Below, piece by piece: positions 26,643-34,359 of a stretch of 43,684 nt of DNA; within the stretch, counting starts at the first letter, position 1, and the number at the start of each line of letters is the position of its first letter. Both the position numbers and the translations under genes were made by a program. Origin of the DNA: Bacillota bacterium (lineage in GTDB: Bacteria; Bacillota; Clostridia; Christensenellales; WQRI01); contig WQRI01000006.1 in the NCBI GenBank assembly GCA_009786825.1, forward strand, positions 1-43,684, read 5' to 3'. Below the pieces are notes generated by a model. The model had not been told where the DNA came from. It did not search any database and saw nothing but the letters and a program-made list of their open reading frames with translations.

Positions 26643-27581
26643 TTAACTTTTTAAAAGATTTTGAATAACTTCGTTTGCGGCGATTGCGCCGTCTGCGTTG
26701 GCTGTTACTATTTGCCTTAGGGGTGTTACACGGCTATCCCCCGCGGCGTAAATTGTTTTGATGTTGGTTTGTAGAGTTTTGTTTGTTTTGATGTAGCCGT
26801 TTTTGTTTAGTGATATGGTGTGCTTTACAAGGTCGGTTGATGGGTTCTGACCAATTGCTATAAAAAGTGCGTCTGTGTCTAGAGTTTGCGTATCGCCCGA
26901 CTTTTTGTTTTTTACGACTATGCCATTTAAGGCTCTATCCCTTTCAATCAACTCTACTACTTCGCTGTTCCAAATAATTTCTATGTTGTTGTTTTTGAAA
27001 AGGGCGTTTTGAAGCACTTTTTGAGCGTTCAGTCTATCTGTCCAATGTATAAGCCTTACTTTACTTGCAAACTTTGCCCCGTGCAGAGCGTCTTCTACTG
27101 CTGTGTTGCCACCGCCCACAACTGTTATAATCTTACCTTTAAAAAAAGGCGCATCGCATACGGCACAGTAAGCAACCCCCTTGCCCGTAAGCGCGCCTTC
27201 GTTCTGCAACCCCAACTTTTTTGGGCTTGCGCCAAGCGCTAAAATAATATATTTTGCGTAGTAAGTGTTTTTGGCAGTTACAACTTTGCTAGGCTTGTTT
27301 GGCGCGTCTGCCGGGTACAGCGCCGTAACATTTTCGAATACAATTTTTGCGCCCGCACTTTTTGCGTGATTAAAAAATGATGTTGCCAACTGATAGCCCT
27401 TAATACTCTCAAACCCCGGATAGTTTGCAATCTCGGCAGTTAGCGCGGTTTGACCGCCCGGCATATTGCGCTCTAACACCAAGGCATTAACACCGCCCCT
27501 AGCCAAATATATACCCGCCGTTAAGCCAGCCGGACCACCACCTATTACAATACACTCGTATACATCAACATTTTTACTCAT
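26643..27581 (-). CDS. trxB: Thioredoxin reductase
   Basis: This 312-aa FAD/NADPH enzyme reduces thioredoxin in the cytoplasm. The FAD-binding GGGPAG lies at residues 14-19. The redox-active Cys139-Ala-Val-Cys142-Asp matches the low-Mr TrxR family, where CATC is more usual. NADPH binding is by GGGNTAVE at 156-163, and the C-terminal FAD motif is GDSR at 281-284. AGGAG precedes the ATG. It lies downstream of the rplM-rpsI terminator and a decayed family-2 element. No thioredoxin gene is adjacent. Confidence 0.95.
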   Translation of the reverse strand: MSKNVDVYECIVIGGGPAGLTAGIYLARGGVNALVLERNMPGGQTALTAEIANYPGFESIKGYQLATSFFNHAKSAGAKIVFENVTALYPADAPNKPSKVVTAKNTYYAKYIILALGASPKKLGLQNEGALTGKGVAYCAVCDAPFFKGKIITVVGGGNTAVEDALHGAKFASKVRLIHWTDRLNAQKVLQNALFKNNNIEIIWNSEVVELIERDRALNGIVVKNKKSGDTQTLDTDALFIAIGQNPSTDLVKHTISLNKNGYIKTNKTLQTNIKTIYAAGDSRVTPLRQIVTANADGAIAANEVIQNLLKS

Positions 27582-27583
27582 TC

Positions 27584-27685
27584 TTTCTCCTATAGTTGAA
27601 CAAAGTCATATCATAACGAATTTGACGTTCCGCTTCGCGAATAATTCCTATTGCACGAAAAATGAAAATATAAATATTCTGCGAA
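27584..27685 (-). repeat. Family-2 element, decayed copy fused to heptamers (5' of trxB)
   Basis: The 3' half (AAATTCGTTATGATATGAC then TTTG) matches the copy at 8226-8330 almost perfectly. The 5' stem strand is missing, so the long hairpin cannot form. Upstream it joins a heptamer array at GGTTACACCTGCTTCGCAG, a hybrid of family-1 and family-2 boundary sequences. Confidence 0.65.
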
Positions 27686-27747
27686 GCAGGTGTAACCACT
27701 TTACACTTTACACTCTACACTTTACACTTGTGTAAAACACTCTACAT
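27686..27747 (-). repeat. Heptamer array between rpsI and trxB
   Basis: About six GTGTAAA/GTGTAGA units on the minus strand follow the rpsI terminator, including the perfect palindrome TTTACACTTGTGTAAA (27721-27736). The complementary second arm and family-1 core seen elsewhere are absent. Confidence 0.7.
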
Positions 27748-27750
27748 TCA

Positions 27751-27776
27751 AAAAAACTGCACATAGGCAGTTTTTT
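27751..27776 (-). terminator. Terminator of rplM-rpsI
   Basis: AAAAAACTGC and GCAGTTTTTT form a 10-bp stem with a 6-base loop and T-run, seven bases after the rpsI stop. Confidence 0.9.
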
Positions 27777-27782
27777 GGTTCC

Positions 27783-28196
27783 TTATCTCTTTGAGAATTG
27801 AGATGCTTTTCTTGCTTTTTTAAGACCCGGCTTTTTGCGCTCTTTCTTTCTAGAGTCTCTTGTTAAAAAGCCCGCCTTTTTTAAACTTGGGCGTAAGTCT
27901 TCGTTTGCTAAAATCAGCGCACGAGAAATACCGTGCCTTATAGCACCCGCCTGACCCGTATATCCGCCGCCCCTTACGTTTACTTTAATATCAAACTGAC
28001 CTAGGGTCTGAGTAAGTTCTAGCGGCTGCCTTACAATTAACTTCAAAGTGTCTAGCCCGAAGTAGTCGTCCATCGTTCTTTTGTTAATTGTTATTGCTCC
28101 GCTTCCGCCCGGCAACAATCTAACCCTAGCAACCGCACTTTTGCGCCTGCCAGTTCCCCAAAATGCAACTTGTTTTTTTAATGCTAATTTTGTCAT
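27783..28196 (-). CDS. rpsI: Ribosomal protein S9
   Basis: The 137-aa S9 begins after a short lead with [20 protein letters not shown] and carries [17 protein letters not shown] and the basic C-terminus ending SQFSKR, which reaches the P-site tRNA. It follows rplM by 77 bp in the usual L13-S9 operon. No Shine-Dalgarno is visible before the ATG (only A/T). Confidence 0.97.
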   Translation of the reverse strand: MTKLALKKQVAFWGTGRRKSAVARVRLLPGGSGAITINKRTMDDYFGLDTLKLIVRQPLELTQTLGQFDIKVNVRGGGYTGQAGAIRHGISRALILANEDLRPSLKKAGFLTRDSRKKERKKPGLKKARKASQFSKR

Positions 28197-28273
28197 ATAT
28201 ATTTTTTAGTGAGCCAAGCCTTTACAAAGCCCAGCCACAAACCCTCCGAAAAAAACTCGTAATTTTTTATGCT

Positions 28274-28723
28274 TTACTCTTTGTCGTGCTTGTTGCGTAT
28301 TTTTAAAACTTTAGGCTTTTGTGCGATATGCTCGTGTTGCTCGCCCGAATAAATGCGTAATTTTTTAAGCATTTTTCTGCCTAACTTTGTTTTAGGTAGC
28401 ATACCCCTAACCGCTTCGTAAACAACAAACTCTGGCTTGTCTAGCATAAGATGTTTGTACTGAACGCGCTTAAGCCCGCCAACATATCCCGTGTGATAGA
28501 TATGCTCTTTTTGCTCTAACTTTTTGCCTGTTAGTGCAACCTTATCTGCGTTTATAATAATTACGTGGTCGCCACAGTCCATATTTGGTGTGTAGATAGG
28601 CTTGTGCTTGCCACGCAAAATTGAAGCCACTTGAGACGCTAGCCTACCAAGTACAATACCCTCGGCGTCTACAATGTGCCACTCTTTTTTTATATCTTCT
28701 TTTTTTGGTATAAATGTTTTCAT
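28274..28723 (-). CDS. rplM: Ribosomal protein L13
   Basis: The 149-aa L13 has the typical [38 protein letters not shown] start, then [16 protein letters not shown] and [29 protein letters not shown]. It is the first gene of the rplM-rpsI operon. The leader is about 200 nt and contains a complete family-2 hairpin. GGAG lies about 16 bases before the ATG, farther than usual. Confidence 0.97.
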   Translation of the reverse strand: MKTFIPKKEDIKKEWHIVDAEGIVLGRLASQVASILRGKHKPIYTPNMDCGDHVIIINADKVALTGKKLEQKEHIYHTGYVGGLKRVQYKHLMLDKPEFVVYEAVRGMLPKTKLGRKMLKKLRIYSGEQHEHIAQKPKVLKIRNKHDKE

Positions 28724-28822
28724 TGCTATTTGTAACTAACTCCATTTAAAAATTTTGTGCTTTAATTGCCTAAACCAAGGGGCTAAACTTAACCTAAACA
28801 ACCAAATGCCGTACCGGACAAA

Positions 28823-28925
28823 ACATATACAACGAATTTCTGTTTCGCTTCGCTACACAAGGAAATTCTTTTGTATAAGGTTTTGTCTGCGGATTGCTAC
28901 ACCCGCTTCGCTATAAGCAGTACTA
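28823..28925 (-). repeat. Family-2 hairpin element, full copy 2 (5'-UTR of rplM)
   Basis: The element begins at the predicted transcription start. On the minus strand GACAAAAC, TATACAA and GAATTTC pair in order with GAAATTC, TTGTATA and GTTTTGTC (22 bp in three blocks). The loop is CTTGTGTAGCGAAGCG-like. The upstream box GCGAAGCGGGTGTAGCA is shared with copy 1. Confidence 0.85.
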
Positions 28926-28928
28926 TAT

Positions 28929-28957
28929 ATTTTACAAAATTTTAAACAATAAGTCAA
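28929..28957 (-). promoter_or_regulatory. rplM-rpsI promoter
   Basis: The -35 TTGACT (28952-28957), 17-bp spacer and -10 TAAAAT (28929-28934). The expected start site is near 28922. Confidence 0.8.
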
Positions 28958-29038
28958 CTGTTTTAACACAACTCAAGAAAAATATTTCAAAGAATTGAAA
29001 CTGCGAATGGCAAGTTGAATTCAACAAATATTTTAATT

Positions 29039-30778
29039 TTAAATTGTTATATCGAAATAGGTGTGGCGGGCATAGGTGAATAATGTGCCGTTAGATAAGC
29101 GAGCGTGAGTATGGTTTGCACTTACTAACCTTATGTGATTTTTGCCTTGTCGTAGGTTTAGGTATTCTAGCCTTATGCTATTCCAAACAACGTCCCAGCC
29201 AAAATAATTATATATTACTCGAGTAAAATTTTGTTCTGTTTCGTGCCTTGTATAAACTCTGAAACTATTACTGTGGTGGGTACTCCACAAAAGTTGTTCG
29301 TATGTTAGCCAAAAGTGGTTTATTGCGGGAATTTCGTTTATATCTCTAACAGTTATAGTAAAATCGGCGTACTCGCTTGTGTAAACTACTAATCTACCGC
29401 CCCCTTGCAAAACTACCCCGCTATCGGCAGACTTAACCCTTACAACAGTTGCGCCCACTTGCAAATCTAAAACACTAAGTGAGATATCAGACCAAGCGTG
29501 ACTTAGCAAACGTGTAAACTCTCTCTCGCCCTCTCTCTTTATATATACTCTGTAATGGTTGACAAAAGGGTGGGTTGTCCAACTAAGCCACCTATCAGCC
29601 AGCACAAAATTTATAGGCGCGCCTAGTGGAATATATTCTATCGCATTTACTCTTATAGTGTAGTATGCAGATTGAGAATCTGAAATAACTGTTAGTATAC
29701 CATTATATAACACCGCCGAGCCTTCCCCCCTTGATGAAGTTATCCTAATAGTATTGTCACCCTTAACTAAACTTAGGTATTCTAATGGTATTTCGCTATC
29801 ATATACTCTCGTTAAAAGCTGAAACTGACCATCTCTTTTAACATAAACTCTCTCTTCAAAAGCCCTTGTGTCTGAGTGCCACGATAAAGCACCAAGCAGC
29901 GTGCAAAAACCCGCTGGTCTACTAAGCACACTAAAATTTACGCCATCTACCCTTATTGTGTGTGTTGTTGGCTCAGAACTCTCAAACAAATGAATTTGCC
30001 TATCCAACAAAAATGGTCCGCCCAAAATTGTTACTCTTACAACGTTTTCGCCGTGTTGTAAGTTTAACTCACTAAGGGATATGTTGCTTCCTACACCTTT
30101 CGCAACATACGAAAAAGCAGACTGCCCCGCGTGCTTAACTTCTACCCTGCTTCTTGAAAAACCTGCATCTGTTTGCCAATATAGGTGCGTGTAGAATGTA
30201 TTAAAATTTATTGGGCTTTGTATTTGTATGGGCTGGCTATCTGCAAACCCTATATCACTATCGTGCTTAAACTGCAAATCTAAATCTATAGTCTGCCCAC
30301 TAACTAGCCACGTAAGAGCCATATTTACGTAGTTGCCCGTGCGCGAAAACCTTACTTGTTTGTCTACGCTATCGGCTGTGTAAAAATTGCCCACACGCGA
30401 AAACTCGAGAGTTGTAACAACTACAGGAAACGCGAACTCGATAGTAAAAGTAAAAACATTGTTATAAACAACTATGTGAAAGTGCTGTTTTAAAAAATCT
30501 AAAAACTCGTAATCTCTTAGTAAATATTCTATATCGGCTTCATCTACTTCTGGGTTGGTAGCACGCGCGTAAGATATTATGCCGTCCAGCGTTATAAAAT
30601 AAGCCCCGTTTTGCATAGTATCAGACACTACACTCGGATTAAAAAAGATATAGTCTGTGTCTTTTCTGTTCTCGCTTTCTCTGCACGCAACCAAAACAAC
30701 GGCAGACAAAACTGCCAAAACAATTACTAACAATAGTCTAAACGACCTTACCGATTTACTTACCCTTTTATTTCTCAT
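29039..30778 (-). CDS. Lipoprotein with tandem fibronectin-like repeats
   Basis: The start at 30778 is preferred over the in-frame ATG at 30790, because the ATAGGA site touches the latter but lies 12 bases before the former, a spacing seen at other genes here. The 579-aa product has a signal peptide with lipobox LVAC (Cys32). After an N-terminal domain of ~160 residues, about four repeats of 85-95 residues follow. Each contains 'xLxWxTxxxxxxFRVYxKxxGxxxFTRL' and 'LxLxxGxNxIRLxSA', a fibronectin/Ig-like pattern. It is the last gene of the operon with the ABC ATPase and two FtsX-like permeases, so it is probably their extracytoplasmic partner or cargo. Family not recognised. Confidence 0.75.
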   Translation of the reverse strand: MRNKRVSKSVRSFRLLLVIVLAVLSAVVLVACRESENRKDTDYIFFNPSVVSDTMQNGAYFITLDGIISYARATNPEVDEADIEYLLRDYEFLDFLKQHFHIVVYNNVFTFTIEFAFPVVVTTLEFSRVGNFYTADSVDKQVRFSRTGNYVNMALTWLVSGQTIDLDLQFKHDSDIGFADSQPIQIQSPINFNTFYTHLYWQTDAGFSRSRVEVKHAGQSAFSYVAKGVGSNISLSELNLQHGENVVRVTILGGPFLLDRQIHLFESSEPTTHTIRVDGVNFSVLSRPAGFCTLLGALSWHSDTRAFEERVYVKRDGQFQLLTRVYDSEIPLEYLSLVKGDNTIRITSSRGEGSAVLYNGILTVISDSQSAYYTIRVNAIEYIPLGAPINFVLADRWLSWTTHPFVNHYRVYIKREGEREFTRLLSHAWSDISLSVLDLQVGATVVRVKSADSGVVLQGGGRLVVYTSEYADFTITVRDINEIPAINHFWLTYEQLLWSTHHSNSFRVYTRHETEQNFTRVIYNYFGWDVVWNSIRLEYLNLRQGKNHIRLVSANHTHARLSNGTLFTYARHTYFDITI

Positions 30779-30835
30779 TTTTTTATCCATTCCTATAATA
30801 GTTTTAAAGATTGCGCCCTTATAAAAATTACCCTA

Positions 30836-32053
30836 CTAAAAATTCCTTTTCAAAAGTTCTGCGGGCGAGCGCCTAAGTGTTGCAACATATATTACTGTAC
30901 TTATAACAACTATAAAGCCAACGGACAGCAAAGCCACAAAAATAAAACTACTTACTACATTTGCAAAACTAAAATTTAAAAGCACTATATCCCCCGCAAA
31001 ACGTGAGACAACATCAGCAATAAGTAAAGACATACCAACAGCCAAAAGTTTTGCTATACTCATAACAAAAAGCAATTCGAAAAACAAAACCGCAAATAGC
31101 GTGCGCCCTTTCATACCCTGCGCTTTTAATATCCCTAAATGGCGCGCGTTTTTCTTAAACAGATAGTGCTTGTTAGATGTTATTATCAGCAGTATCACAA
31201 AAACAATCACGCCTATTACAAGTGTAAGAAAGTCTGAGACAAAAGTCTGCTGGTTTTGAAGCATTATAACTGAGGCTATAACACCCGCTTCTAGCATAGA
31301 GCCTATGCTTATATTCGGAAAAAGCGCGTTAACTTGCATAATCGTATCTTGCGTATATCTAAAATTTACAAGGCTTATATCTTGCACAATATGCCCGCCT
31401 GTAAATAGAGTTCCCCTTGCTATAAACAAAGTGTCTGCATCTTCGTTAAGCATTGCCGCCGCCCTATAATTAAACACGCCAACAACCCGAAGACTATCTG
31501 CCGCGTGCATAATAACCGCTTCTTGCTCTAGCACATCTGCCACGCTTAAATCTAAAATCTCTAGCACAAAACCGCAAATAACAACTTCCCCGCTGTAAAC
31601 TGCCTCGCGCCCTGCTATTATAAAATTTTGGTTGTATCTATCCCTTAGCGCCTTTTTTATTAGCGGGGATATCAAATTTTCTGAACTCTCACAAACTATT
31701 TCTATAGGCAAAGAGACTTGCGGGGCAGGAATCACTTTTGTGCCACCTAAAACCAGCGCCGTGTTTGTCCAAACAAGGTGTCTGCGCTCTCTACTTACTA
31801 CGTCCGATATATTATCTAAACTAAGCAGACTTTCTCTTTGAGCCTCGTTTAAGTTAGAAAGCAAAAACAATCTGTTTTGCTCTGTAAAACCATACAAATA
31901 ACTATTCAAGCGCTCTCTAATACTGTTATAATAAGTTAGCGCGCTAAACACCAGCACAAAAGCAAACAAAAAAGCAAGCCCCACCCGCAAATACGCCAAA
32001 GCCTTTATACGTATGTTATAAACCGCCAATTTTACTATCTCAGTTATTCTCAT
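30836..32053 (-). CDS. ABC transporter permease, FtsX-like (second)
   Basis: The 405-aa protein has the MacB/FtsX layout: one TM near residues 19-42, a large extracytoplasmic domain to about 265, then three TMs at about 270-292, 320-345 and 362-388, ending ATLRRSPAELLKRNF. The last motif (R-x-P-x-E-x-L) is typical of FtsX_like permeases. No Shine-Dalgarno is visible. It pairs with the preceding permease and the ATPase as a heterodimeric exporter or mechanotransmitter. Confidence 0.85.
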   Translation of the reverse strand: MRITEIVKLAVYNIRIKALAYLRVGLAFLFAFVLVFSALTYYNSIRERLNSYLYGFTEQNRLFLLSNLNEAQRESLLSLDNISDVVSRERRHLVWTNTALVLGGTKVIPAPQVSLPIEIVCESSENLISPLIKKALRDRYNQNFIIAGREAVYSGEVVICGFVLEILDLSVADVLEQEAVIMHAADSLRVVGVFNYRAAAMLNEDADTLFIARGTLFTGGHIVQDISLVNFRYTQDTIMQVNALFPNISIGSMLEAGVIASVIMLQNQQTFVSDFLTLVIGVIVFVILLIITSNKHYLFKKNARHLGILKAQGMKGRTLFAVLFFELLFVMSIAKLLAVGMSLLIADVVSRFAGDIVLLNFSFANVVSSFIFVALLSVGFIVVISTVIYVATLRRSPAELLKRNF

Positions 32054-32232
32054 ATTTTTTCGAGCGAATTTTTCTGTATTCCGAGCGCCAAAAACATTCG
32101 GTTGCGTAGCAACCGCTTACACCGCCAAGGGCGGTCGGATTGTTTTAGCCGTAAGCGCGAAGATGTATGGCATTTTTGACCTTTGGATTGCCGTAGGCAA
32201 ACAACCGGCAAAAATTCCATACTCTTCGCGCT
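32054..32232 (-). repeat. Intercistronic hairpin block between the two permease genes
   Basis: Starting at the AG of the TAG stop, AGCGCGAAGAGTATGG (to 32207) pairs with its inverted copy at 32154-32181 over about 26 bp. It is followed by smaller perfect hairpins ACCGCC/GGCGGT and CGGTTGC/GCAACCG. It fills nearly the whole 177-bp gap. Confidence 0.7.
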
Positions 32233-33433
32233 AGTCTTCTTTCATAAGGTCTAGTGGATTAACCTTGCCTATGCGGCGCAAAAACAAAAAGTAAGAGGCA
32301 AATATTAGTACACTACTTGCTACAAACATTGCTAGTATTAGTGGAAAGTTTAGCGTGATTACAAACGGAAAATCGAACAGCGTCTCTGCTACGCTCTCAT
32401 ACCGCGTTAGTGTTAGCGTGCTTAACAAAATAGACAAGCCAAAGGCTAGTAAGAATATTGCGTAAAACACTATATAATATATAAGGGTTATTAAGTAAGA
32501 GCGCGCGCCTAAAAGTTTTAGCCTTGCAATAAATTCTGCCCTTACATTAAGCACAATTTTTAAACTGTTAAACAAAATTAAAAGCGCAACAATTATTACT
32601 AAAAAACTTAGCGTTAGCATTAAAATTTCTACTGCACGCGTTGTGCGCAGGTTTTCAAAAAAATAGTACGAGTCTAAGTTTGTAATGCCTAGCCTTGCCA
32701 ACTGAAAATAAGCATCTACCATTCTTGATGTGTTTGCTACTTCTGCCACAAAATTAAGACTATCAAAATTGCTTGCCGGCACAGCATTTAGAACAAACTG
32801 CGCGGGCATAACAAAAAACGGAATATAGCCAAGCAAACATTCTCTGCTAACCGCGCCCCTATAATAAATGCCCCTTACGATAAATTGCGTGTTGTTATAA
32901 CTATGCGTTATGGTTTTCCCAACAGAAGTTCGCAAATAGTTTGCAACTTCTATAGATATAAAAATGCTGTAAGCGCTTCCTTGCCGCACATTGTCGCCCG
33001 CATTCCAACTTCTGCCCGCTATAAACCTTGCGTTAGAAAAAGCGTAGGGCAATGTCCCCCGAAAGTAGTATGCTATCCCGCCACCAATTGTAGTGTTAGT
33101 AACTATGTCACGCACACCTTGCCCAACCTCTAGAGTTGTGTGCGCAAAACTAAGGCTCATCTCCGTTGTTATGTTATCGCCAAAAACCGATAGTTTGTCT
33201 ACAACACCGCTTGCGCTTCTAAGTGCTGAAGCACTCGGCACGCTTATTAAAAACTCTCTGCCGGCGGGGTGTACTTCATCTAGCATATTGCCGTAGTTGT
33301 ATCTATAACTATACGTAAAACTAAAAACCCCAAGCGCCAAAGAAAAAACCAATGCACTTGTCACCAAAAATAAAATGCATTGTCTGTAAATTTGTTTAAT
33401 CTCGCCTGTAAAAAAATAAAACGCTTTAAACAT
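32231..33433 (-). CDS. ABC transporter permease, FtsX-like (first)
   Basis: The 400-aa protein has a TM at about 17-40, an extracytoplasmic domain (40-260) and three C-terminal TMs (about 265-288, 315-340, 355-382), ending FLRRIGKVNPLDLMKED. The terminal NPLDLM is the FtsX_like family mark. It differs clearly in sequence from the second permease. It lies 165 bp after the ATPase gene, a gap filled by a family-1 element. Only a poor ribosome site (AAAGAAA) precedes its ATG. Confidence 0.85.
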   Translation of the reverse strand: MFKAFYFFTGEIKQIYRQCILFLVTSALVFSLALGVFSFTYSYRYNYGNMLDEVHPAGREFLISVPSASALRSASGVVDKLSVFGDNITTEMSLSFAHTTLEVGQGVRDIVTNTTIGGGIAYYFRGTLPYAFSNARFIAGRSWNAGDNVRQGSAYSIFISIEVANYLRTSVGKTITHSYNNTQFIVRGIYYRGAVSRECLLGYIPFFVMPAQFVLNAVPASNFDSLNFVAEVANTSRMVDAYFQLARLGITNLDSYYFFENLRTTRAVEILMLTLSFLVIIVALLILFNSLKIVLNVRAEFIARLKLLGARSYLITLIYYIVFYAIFLLAFGLSILLSTLTLTRYESVAETLFDFPFVITLNFPLILAMFVASSVLIFASYFLFLRRIGKVNPLDLMKED

Positions 33434-33601
33434 AGTTTCTTTTAATGTTAAATTTTAAATGTTAAATGTTAAATTCCTACACTCAATTACAAAAAGCGTT
33501 TGAACAGTCTGCGGTTTGTATTTGCGAACAACTTGCTAATAATCTTGCCCGCGCTAGCGGGTGAAATCATTTAACATTAAAAATTTACCATTTAAAATTT
33601 A
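33434..33601 (-). repeat. Family-1 element with TTAAATG arms (ATPase-permease gap)
   Basis: The core is the same as in the rpoBC copy (TTTCACCCGCTAGCGCGGG ... CTGTTCAAA). The arms are TTAAATG/TTAAATT units instead of GTGTAAA, again complementary to each other. The first arm includes the ATPase stop codon (CAT TAA ATT), and TTAAATTTTAAATG occurs in both arms. Confidence 0.85.
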
Positions 33602-34252
33602 ATGTTCTACAAGTTTTCCATCTTGCAGCCTTATAATGCGCTCTGCCAAATTTGCGTGTTCCATATTGTGTGTAACAAGTATAAGCGTTTTGCCTTGCTT
33701 ATTTATATCTGCTAAAAGGTTTAGTACAATCTCAGAGTTCGCGCTATCTAAGTTACCGCAAGGCTCGTCCGCTAATATTATTTGCGGGTCGTTTGTTAAT
33801 GCCCGCGCTAGTGCTACGCGTTGCTTCTCACCACCACTTAAAGAGCCAGCCGCGTTTTTAATTTTTTGCGTAAGCCCCACTAACTCTAGTAAATACTCTA
33901 CTCTCTCTCGCCTTGCCCTGCCCTTAACCCCCGCAATAATAAGCGGGATTTCTATATTTTTATATACGCTATAGCGCGGCTCTAGATAAAAAGCCTGAAA
34001 CACATAGCCAAACTTTTTGTTCCTAAGGCTTGCGCGCTCTCTCTCTAAAAGCCCGCTTGTCGCCACCCCACCAACAAAAATCTCACCACTAGTAATATCA
34101 TCTATCTGCCCAATCACATTTAAAAGCGTAGACTTACCAGAACCCGACGGACCAACAACCGCCACATACTGCCCACTAGCAATATCCAAACTAACTCCAT
34201 TAAGCGCATAAAAATCTTTAAACCGCTTCACTACATCTTCGACTTGTATCAT
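33599..34252 (-). CDS. ABC transporter ATPase, MacB/LolD type
   Basis: From the ATG at 34252 (MIQVEDVVKRFKDFYALNGV) this is 217 aa. Walker A GPSGSGKST lies at 34-42, the Q-loop is in YVFQAF, the signature is LSGGEKQRVALARAL, Walker B is IILADEP and the switch His is in VTHN. This is the single-domain ATPase type that energises FtsX-like permeases in export, lipoprotein release or cell-wall signalling. The promoter -10 lies only nine bases before the ATG, so the mRNA should be leaderless. Confidence 0.9.
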   Translation of the reverse strand: MIQVEDVVKRFKDFYALNGVSLDIASGQYVAVVGPSGSGKSTLLNVIGQIDDITSGEIFVGGVATSGLLERERASLRNKKFGYVFQAFYLEPRYSVYKNIEIPLIIAGVKGRARRERVEYLLELVGLTQKIKNAAGSLSGGEKQRVALARALTNDPQIILADEPCGNLDSANSEIVLNLLADINKQGKTLILVTHNMEHANLAERIIRLQDGKLVEH

Positions 34253-34261
34253 ACATAAAAT

Positions 34262-34290
34262 ATTATACCACAAATCTCAACCCTTGTAAA
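34262..34290 (-). promoter_or_regulatory. Promoter of the ABC/FtsX-like operon (leaderless)
   Basis: The -35 TTTACA (34285-34290), 17-bp spacer and -10 TATAAT (34262-34267). Transcription should begin at about 34255-34256, within four bases of the ATG. Confidence 0.75.
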
Positions 34291-34314
34291 GATAAAACAC
34301 AGTCAAAAACAGAA

Positions 34315-34349
34315 AAAATGCTACCGCGAATTTTTTGCGATAGCATTTT
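34315..34349 (-). terminator. Terminator of the str operon
   Basis: AAAATGCTACCGC and GCGATAGCATTTT form a 13-bp stem with one wobble, followed by T's on the minus strand, ten bases after fusA. Confidence 0.9.
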
Positions 34350-34359
34350 ATATATCTAC

